A DNA stretch of 64,000 nucleotides from Acestrorhynchus altus (taxonomy: Eukaryota; Chordata; Actinopteri; Characiformes; Acestrorhynchidae): positions 37,691,424-37,755,423 of the forward strand of contig CM067504.1 in assembly GCA_034509495.1 (NCBI GenBank), given 5' to 3'. Shown here piece after piece: positions 57,753 to 64,000 of the stretch; positions within the stretch are counted from its first letter, which is position 1, and every line of letters begins with the position of its first letter. The notes beneath the pieces were generated by a model. It worked only from the letters and a program-made list of their open reading frames with translations. It did no database searches and was not told where the DNA came from. The translations under genes were made by a program, and so were the position numbers.

Positions 57753-57933
57753 CACTGTTTCTCAACCCTGGTCTTGGAGGCACCCCTGCCCTGCACATAA
57801 GTTTTAACACACAGTACGCAATTATGAAGGGCTTGTTAATAAGCCGATTAGTTGAATCAGGTGTGTTGAGAGCAGGGGAAGCTTTATAATATGCAGGGTA
57901 GGGGTGCCTCAAGGACAAGGGTTGAGAAACTAT
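57753..57933. mobile_element. hAT-like miniature element with long inverted repeats
   Basis: Left arm CACTGTTTCTCAACCCTGGT then CTTGGAGGCACCCCTGCCCT; right arm AGGGTAGGGGTGCCTC then AAGGACAAGGGTTGAGAAAC. The arms pair over more than 35 bases with small interruptions. I could not find an 8-base duplication in the flanks. The ends resemble a very common fish element whose sequence starts AGTGTTTCTCAACCCTGG. Confidence 0.75.
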
Positions 57934-59200
57934 TCAACTCAGACAAGCTTTTGTTGGCAAGAAGGAATTTATTTATTTTCTGATGAATGAAATCATCAAA
58001 TGAAAGGGAAAAAAGACCCAATTAAAATGTTGTAAAACCTCATTTGTCAAAATAGGCTTTTTTTTGTCCCGCAGATTCTGCAGACCACCAAATGCTGGTC
58101 CTATATGTATAACAACCGAGACAAAGAGAAGAAGCAGCCAAACATCACGCCCCCATATAAACATAAACCCTGCTGAAAATCCATCTATTTGCCACTACTT
58201 ATAAAACTTTGTAGGTCCATCTCTGCTGTCAAGGATCAAAACTCAACATCTATATAGCAATCATTTTGTCTATCTATATCTCTCCTCCCACAATGTTTTC
58301 CATTGTGGCTTCATTCCACCATTACACTGCACACTAATAGCAGGGGACAGGAGGAAAGCGTTCAAACTGAATTTCATCAAAGTTGCTACCCAGTGCTTGG
58401 CCCCCGACAAACACAATATAAAGCCATTTAATCAAAGGCTGCCGAAGCCCCGATGGAGGAAATGTTCCCCATAACTGCTGAAGAAAACTACAGGTACTGC
58501 TGTGCAGTAATCTAGCTGGACTTTGGATTTTCTGTTTTATTCTGCTGTGTGAAGTCATGGCAGTCACCACGGATCTGGACGCCAGTGTTAGTAATTAATT
58601 AACAGTTTGGCACCGGATCCTTTGTTTGTTTGCCTGTGATCATGGACAACGCTGCGTCCATCCAAGCCTTTTCTTTTCTCGGGTAAATACATGCTCGTCC
58701 ACCTTCTGATGCACAACACTGGACACACAATCTGCTGCTCTCTCCAGCCATAATCCCCGAACGCAGCTGGGTAAATAACATCACCGCTTCATTCCAATGC
58801 AGCCCGTTTGTTCTGAGCCTTAAAAACCCTGAACAAACCCACTGATCCTGAATTAGAAGAATTATCACTCGCAAGAGCTTTATCAGAACTTGTTCTAGCG
58901 CAGATGTGTGCTTGTGTTTTCATAATCTAGCTGACTGAGAGTGACACACACTCTTCTGCCGGAGTGTTTAACCATCCGTCTGTCCCAGATTTTGTAACCT
59001 CAACCTGTCAATCAACATGAATGTGAAGATAAGTTTAGAGCAGAAGCTCAGAGCAGCTCAGCTTAACAGCCACCTTTTGGTTACTAGTATTTTAAACAAG
59101 TTCAGTATAAAAGTCCCCGTGTTCTGTACAAAAGTCAGTATATAAAGAAAGTGTGAAACCAGAAAAGAAAGTCTGAACCATATCTAATAATTCTAACCTA
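57934..59200. other. No gene seen; unique, possibly constrained sequence
   Basis: Bases 58330-59060 carry no repeat signature, have balanced composition, and include GGCACCGGATCC and CCATAATCCCCGAACGCAGC. Opposing short frames (58334-58570, 58599-58874, both minus) lack domains. I see nothing else. Confidence 0.45.
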
Positions 59201-59860
59201 ATTATAAATCAAATTCTAATTCAGTTTCAGGATCAAATTCTAATTCTGATCCTGCTTCTGATAGTCATCCTGAATTATGTTACACAAACTCTAATACTGA
59301 GTCTGATCCTGATACTAGGTCTCTTCCTTCACATTCTGAACCTGATTGTGACACAGATTCTACGATACAGTCTCTGTTTTATATGTTTTTCATCTGTTTT
59401 AAATTCTGATCCTGATCCTGCATCTGTAATTCTGAAACATTTGTTTCTAATGTTATGAAGGTCTGTTATACTGATGTGATCAGTCCCTCTGATACTGATT
59501 CTAATATAGATTTTTTTTTTCTGTGACTGATTCAGTTAGTTGTTTTGAACTCAATTTTCAATTTTGCTACTGATTCTGATTCCAATGTTGAAATCAATGC
59601 TAATTTTGATACTATTTAAAATACTGTTTAAATACTATTCAAATTTAAAATCAGTTTCAGGCTCCAATCCTAATTCTAACACTGATTCTGATCCTGATTT
59701 TGATATTAATGCTGATTTGGATACTAATGTTGATTCTGATTCAAAACTGTTTCAAACTCTAATCTTGATACTGATAATGATCCTGATTAAGATTCTAAAC
59801 TTGATTCAGATGCTGCCTTTGACTTTGACTCAGCCTCTGGTTCTGACTAAATTTATTTCT
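59201..59860. repeat. Degenerate GAT(N)CTGAT minisatellite
   Basis: Words such as TTCTGATCCTGA, GATACTGATTCTAA, AATCCTAATTCT and GATTCTGATTC recur over 650 bases with a 6- or 12-base period, interrupted by AT-rich pieces. The purest part is 59560-59850. One frame reads NSNTDSDPDFDINADLDTN, a repeat artefact. Confidence 0.8.
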
Positions 59861-60032
59861 CATTATCAGCCCCCTGTCTGTTAGTATCCCCCCTATTGTC
59901 TTCTTCTCTTTATTTTGTCTTTTCTCTCATCTTGTTCTTTATCTAATTACACAGCATTGCTTCTAATCACACACTTTTTACACACTGTCCACAGCAGCTC
60001 CCAGGAGGCCATATCATTCTGAAGGAGGTGCA

Positions 60033-60037
<5 letters not shown>
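59861..60037. other. No gene seen
   Basis: Pyrimidine-rich link between the minisatellite and a GT array. Confidence 0.5.

Positions 60038-60083
<46 letters not shown>
60038..60083. repeat. (GT)n microsatellite
   Basis: 46-base GT array. Confidence 0.98.
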
Positions 60084-60084
<1 letters not shown>

Positions 60085-60749
60085 CAGACCTGGTAATGAA
60101 GCACAGAGAGAGTAGATCCTGGTGTCGTTTAAATCTTCCCATTGGGAAATCTGCTCTTGACTCTGATCTGAAACTGTTCCTGCCTGAAATACGCCGGAGT
60201 CCTACTACCCATGATAAATTAAAGCTGTAGTAAAATAAGGGGGTGGAGGGTGGCGAAGGAGTGAGGGAATTAGAGGACGAGAAGACGGCAGTAAGGTGAA
60301 AATCAGCAGGGGCCTTCCCCATCACGACAAATCACCACATCCACACTGAAGTGAATTAAAGTGACAGGGGCAGTGTGAGAACCCTGAAGGGAAAAGTGGA
60401 AAACTTTGCAGAGGAATTTCCCCTCTGCGGAAGCCCATATCAGCTCCGTTTGGCCTTTAAGACAAAGAGCCTCTGCTGAAAGACACATGAACCATAAAGA
60501 CTTTTCATTATAAAGACAAAGATGTGTCGCAGACAGGGTCCCCTGGGCTGTACAAGAAAAAGTGCCTCTGCTAAAGCTCCTTATTGCTGCTTTTTGGGAA
60601 TAATTCCAACATACACTTCAGAACAGACGTTCAAATAAAGACGATTCATTCTCAGGACAGTGTAAGAAGAACACATGATAAAAGAGACACTGCGCACTGT
60701 TATGACCCAAGTCATCATTATTTGGCAACTATGTATTTGTGTGTTCTAG
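60084..60749. other. No gene seen; possibly constrained sequence
   Basis: Bases 60240-60500 look single-copy with balanced composition (GAGGAATTTCCCCTCTGCGG, a short imperfect palindrome, at 60411-60430). No domain in the frames present. Confidence 0.45.
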
Positions 60750-60930
60750 ATGTCCAGTACTGTGTAAAAGTCAGGCACTGCACTTCATTTATTTATCTTC
60801 CAGTCAGGTTACAAGAGATTTCTGACAACATCAGACAGCAAACAGGGCTTCTAAGATCTTCTGGTAGACCAACAAAACCACCCCCATCTACACAGCATGG
60901 GAAACTTTCATCTTTGAAAGAGAGGAGATA
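60750..60930 (+). mobile_element. Possible Tc1-like element fragment
   Basis: TGTCCAGTACTGTGTAAAAG then TCAGGCACTGCACTTC resembles the terminal region of a fish Tc1-like family (ACTGTGCAAAAGTCTTAGGC). AGATCTTCTGGTAGACCAAC near 60855 could encode SSGRPTKPPP, which looks like the GRP hinge of Tc1 transposases. Two weak matches in the expected order; the call is tentative. Confidence 0.45.
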
Positions 60931-61379
60931 ATCAAGCTCCACACTCACCTCAGATTTATAACAAACCGTTCCCATTTGCATTTATGGAATTTAGCAGATG
61001 GTTTATAGAGAGCAACCTCAGAACAGTGTGTTGTTGTCTTCTCAGGAATGATCTGGTTACAGATGTAACCAAATGTATCGCTCAGAACAAATAATGAACA
61101 TTCATTCTTCTTATCCATGTCTTCCTGGTCACAGTCGCAGGGGGTTTGGAGGATTCCCAGGATCACTGTGCACAATGCGGGTGTACGCTTTGGCCAGAGA
61201 ACATCACAAAACTTTTACTCACACTCACACCGAGGGGCAAAGTGTACCATGAATGTTTTTGGGAGATGGAAGGAAACCAGTGTACCTGGCAGAAAGTCAC
61301 AATTAAAAAATGTGAATATAAGGATTTTTTATAGGAAATAACCTGTCAGTTGTCAATTTTACCCCCCTCCCCCCACCAC
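60931..61379. other. No gene seen
   Basis: Two overlapping plus frames (61117-61341, 61146-61334) of 62-74 residues. The second contains AQCGCTLWPENITK and several Cys/Trp but no recognisable domain. Confidence 0.4.
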
Positions 61380-61625
61380 CCCTTTTAATCAGACATTATT
61401 CTCAAACCAAAACCTAATCCTAACCATCCTCCTGGCCCTAATTCTATCCATAAACTTAACCTCATCCCAAAACCTAATCTTGACCATAACTCTGGCTCTC
61501 ATCCTGTCAATAATCTTAAATTCCACCCAAAACCTAATCCTAATCTTATCCAGGCACTAATCCTAACCCTAATCTCAATCCAAAAACGAATTCTAAGCCT
61601 CCCTCTGGCCCCTTAATTGCAATCT
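61380..61625. repeat. Degenerate CCTAA-rich telomere-like array
   Basis: AACCTAATCCTAACCATCCT, AAAACCTAATCTTGACC, CCTAATCCTAATCTTATCC and AATCCTAACCCTAATCTCAA recur with a rough 30-60-base higher period built of CCTAAC-like hexamers. The strand is CCCTAA, the opposite of the arrays at 23575 and 39780. Confidence 0.75.
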
Positions 61626-61985
61626 AATCTAATTAAACTACAGTTTCAGACTGAGATCAGCAGCATGTCTATAACAGCATGTTGAGGATGTTAGTATGGT
61701 CTGTATTAGACCTGTCACAGGTGAACATCAACAGACAGGAATGTAGTCTACATTAAGAAAAGTGAAATGCAGTTGAATTTTCAACAGATTTCATTTATAC
61801 AGTTATTTAAAAGGTATGTTAATTATCTATTTAATGTACTGAGAGTCTTCTATAAAGGACCGCTCAAAACAAAGCATCACCAGAAACAAAGATTTTAAAC
61901 TATAAATAGAAAAAGAAACAGATATAGATTGTGGCATTGTATTGCATTCCTAATCCCTAGGTAGGGTCAATCAACTCAAGTCTAA
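61626..61985. other. No gene seen
   Basis: AT-rich, unique-looking. Confidence 0.45.
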
Positions 61986-62206
61986 GTGGTTGGTGTGCCA
62001 CAGTGGATAAAATCACCAGTGAGCCACCAAACCATGTGGGAGACTGGGGTTTGATCCAGTCTGGACAACAATGCTGTGCTACACCAATAAGAGTCCTTTT
62101 TGTTCAAAGACTCCTAACATCACTCAGTCCCACCTCTGTAATACCATTAACCTTGTAAGTCGCTCTGGATATGAGTGTGAACTAAATGCCGTAAATGCAA
62201 ATAAAT
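61986..62206 (+). mobile_element. tRNA-derived SINE, second family, copy 2
   Basis: Head AGTGGTTGGTGTGCCACAGT and GGATAAAATCACCAGTG (A-box region), B-box-like GGGGTTTGATCC (62046-62057), then GTCTGGACAACAATGCTGTG. Tail TTGTAAGTCGCTCTGGATAT and GAGTGTGAACTAAATGCC, ending in short GTAAATGCAAATAAA repeats. It is the better copy of the 54743 element. Confidence 0.8.
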
Positions 62207-62339
62207 AAAGTCCAAATAAAATCAGTGCTGATGCAAAAAATGCAAAAAAATATGCATTTGGTACTTAAATGCAAATATACATAGAACGTGATGCAGAAAT
62301 TACACAATTAATAAAGTGTTCCAATAAGTGTTCAATTAG

Positions 62340-62560
62340 AGTTCAGTTAAGTGCTCTTGAAAAAGATGGGCCTTCAGTCATCCTTTGAAGATTGACTCTT
62401 TGGACATCTCTTTGGACGCTGTTTGGACATCTAACAGAAATCCAATCCCACACCTCAGTGCCAGGACAGAAAAGTCTAGATGCTTGCCTCTCATATGATT
62501 TGAAGGATGATCGGTAAATCTCAGCTGTATTGAGTAGGTTTTGCTATCCATTGCTATGAC
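62340..62560 (+). repeat. Interspersed repeat fragment, class unknown
   Basis: AAAAAGATGGGCCTTCAGTC, AATCCAATCCCACACCTCAG, TGCCAGGACAGAAAAGTCTA and GATGCTTGCCTCTCATATGA resemble a common fish interspersed repeat (GTGCCAGGACAGAAAAGAG then TGGATGC). Only one copy is here. Confidence 0.5.
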
Positions 62561-62694
62561 TGTGTGTCAATCCCACATGATAGCCTACTTTTAAACCTTG
62601 CACTCTTGACTTATATGTTTGCACTTTGATGTCATCATAAAGCTGATAGGAGGAGCTTAGGGCAGCATCAGGTTAAAAGGGCAATGACAAAGAC

Positions 62695-62985
62695 AACCAG
62701 TTCCCCATTTATGTGGATACAGAGGGTATGTTTTCCTCTGTATTTAACCCATCATTGCAATGAACACACATGCACAATACATACACACTACTGAGCAATC
62801 ACACACACCACAGTGACACAGTGAGAACACATGCCCGGAGTGGTGCCACCGCGACACCTGGGATGCGGTTAGGTGCCTTGCTCAAGGGCACTTCATGCAC
62901 AAGCTGTCAGTTCAGGGACTCAAATCAGTGACCTTCCAGTCACAAGAAAATGCTGTTATTTACCAGCCAAGTCAAGAGTCAATGT
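62695..62985 (-). mobile_element. tRNA-derived SINE, third family, minus strand
   Basis: Reverse complement: ACTGGAAGGTCACTGATTTG then AGTCCCTGAACTG holds a B-box-like GATTTGAGTCC (plus-strand 62916-62926). GAAGTGCCCTTGAGCAAGGC, ACCTAACCGCATCCC, and TGTCGCGGTGGCACC follow, and the 3' side is CATTGCAATGATGGGTTAAA, TACAGAGGAAAACATACC. I know a fish repeat with CCCTTGAGCAAGGCACC in this arrangement. Confidence 0.7.
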
Positions 62986-63485
62986 ATTAAATGTAAAAGC
63001 ATAATTCATGCCACACACACAGATTTCATGTGTTCACATTCGATACATACAGACGTGAAAAAGATAAAAACCTTTTTAAAGGTCACCTCTTTTTAAATAT
63101 ATGGACATCTTCAGAGAGATGGAGGTGATATAACTAAATACATAAAACTGAATGTCTTTTAATCACCTTTTGTAAAATGTAATTAATAGAAATGTCTTGT
63201 GACGAAAAAGGTTAGGACACTTCTGACCTAAACCTCAGACATTAGTTTGGTTTGCTCTAGAATGTTGAAGTGAGTGGGTTCCCATGGTGACATCCAAAGA
63301 AATTAGCCATTCCACTGTCAAAATAATTTCATGGGAGACGTCAGAAATAAATAAATGAATAAATAAAATCCTAAAGGCTAAGAGACTAAAGTTTTTTTTT
63401 CCAGAGAACATTTAGACAAAGAGCAGGATTTCTGAAATTATATGTTTTGGATGTATGAATCCAAAGGTGCAAACCATACATCATT
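62986..63485. other. No gene seen
   Basis: AT-rich sequence, with an AAATAAATGAATAAATAAAA run near 63345. No coding signal. Confidence 0.45.
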
Positions 63486-63671
63486 AGTGGTCTCAAACCA
63501 GGTCAGAAAGGGGCCGCTGTGGCTGCAGGTCTTCATTCCAAACAAACAGAAGCTCATGCGATCAGCTCTTTGAAGATTGGCTGATTAAGTGGAATCAGCT
63601 GGTGTTGCTGGTTGGTTATAAGGAAAATCTGCAGCCACAGTAGCCCCTTTCTAACCTGGTTTGAGACCACT
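63486..63671. mobile_element. Hairpin miniature element with 43-bp inverted repeats
   Basis: Left arm 63486-63528 (AGTGGTCTCAAACCAGGTCA then GAAAGGGGCCGCTGTGG and CTGCAG) pairs with right arm 63629-63671 at 40 of 43 positions. The loop is 100 bases. The ends read TAGTGG/CAGTGG, similar to hAT-type termini, but no matching 8-base flanks are visible. No coding capacity. Confidence 0.8.
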
Positions 63672-64000
63672 GATAAGCAGACCAGCTTTCACCATCTGTG
63701 AAGCATGGTGGTGGAAGTGTGATAATAAAGATAGAATCTTTGTTGTATCAGAGGGGTCTTTAGGAAAATGTAAAATCTTCTCTACAAAGATTAATGCTGA
63801 TGCATCACACAGCTAAAAGAATTCAGAATGGAGGAGTGGGAAAATCTTTCTTCTAGTCAAAATCCGAAACTGATAGACAGTTACAAGAAACATCTGATTC
63901 AAATTATTTCAACCAAAGGTAGAAATACCAGTTATTAGGCTATAGGGTGTCTTAACTATTATTACATTTTACAAATTTTTAAATTTTATGTGTTTATTTA
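63672..64000. other. No gene seen
   Basis: AT-rich. CACCATCTGTGAAGCATGGT then GGTGGAAGTGTGATAA near 63691 and GAATGGAGGAGTGGGAAAAT near 63826 are reminiscent of a Tc1-like transposase segment (the S..KHGGG.VMVWG region), but the translation is too short to claim. Confidence 0.4.

Noticed and set aside
60793..60981. Minus-strand 62-residue open frame
   Set aside because: It overlaps a probable Tc1-like fragment on the opposite strand and has no domain.
61146..61334. Cys/Trp-containing 62-residue frame as a zinc-binding protein
   Set aside because: The cysteine spacing does not match a known finger, there is no splice or promoter context, and a second overlapping frame is equally open.

Overview
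The window looks like non-coding sequence from a vertebrate nuclear genome, almost certainly a ray-finned (teleost) fish. Reasons: very dense dinucleotide and tetranucleotide microsatellites, many decayed Tc1/mariner-like transposons, hAT-like miniature elements, tRNA-derived SINEs with fish-type tails, L2/CR1-like and L1-like LINE debris, and Ty3/gypsy fragments. Several repeat families resemble ones I know from otophysan fishes (characins, catfishes); that lineage call is an inference from memory. Nothing looks prokaryotic: no operons, ribosome-binding sites, CRISPR array, rRNA or functional tRNA.

I found no intact protein-coding gene. The longest open frames are translated microsatellites or pieces of dead transposable elements. 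The window is therefore best read as intergenic or long-intron sequence. Two stretches have exon-like splice signals (48329-48496 and 50612-50655), but they stay hypotheses.

Layout. 0-6 kb: LINE endonuclease/linker remnant (0.95-1.6 kb) abutting a Tc1-derived miniature element (1.6-2.2 kb), a Tc1 transposase scrap (3.3 kb) and a roughly 500-bp AT-rich minisatellite (4.6 kb). 6-19 kb: compound microsatellites, three copies of an unclassified repeat here called family A, and two copies of a palindromic element here called family B. 18-25 kb: hAT-like miniature element, SINE, GT arrays, family B, and a gypsy RNase H fragment. 26.5-29 kb: minus-strand L2/CR1-like LINE 3' half interrupted by a GTTG microsatellite, followed by a roughly 900-bp CATCA-type minisatellite. 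29-42 kb: five Tc1-like remnants (mostly minus strand), one hAT-like element with flanking direct repeats, a cluster of complementary GT/CA arrays, and degenerate CTAC and pentanucleotide repeats. 42-47 kb: family B, two copies of family C, a SINE, and two neighbouring hAT-like miniature elements with target-site duplications. 48.7-52.4 kb: Tc1-derived element cut by an internally deleted L1 ORF2, then family A and a gypsy reverse-transcriptase fragment. 53-64 kb: SINEs, two Tc1 C-terminal fragments side by side, a Ser/Asp-codon-like minisatellite, telomere-like repeats, and a 186-bp hairpin miniature element.

No genes work together here. The only machinery is that of transposable elements, and every coding remnant carries stops, frameshifts or truncations. 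I did not find a convincing new biological system. The best leads are the unclassified dispersed families A and B, the 46-bp near-identical direct repeat at 53.2/55.0 kb, the hAT-like elements with visible duplications, and a few unique stretches that could be regulatory. Family assignments rest on recalled motifs, not on searches.
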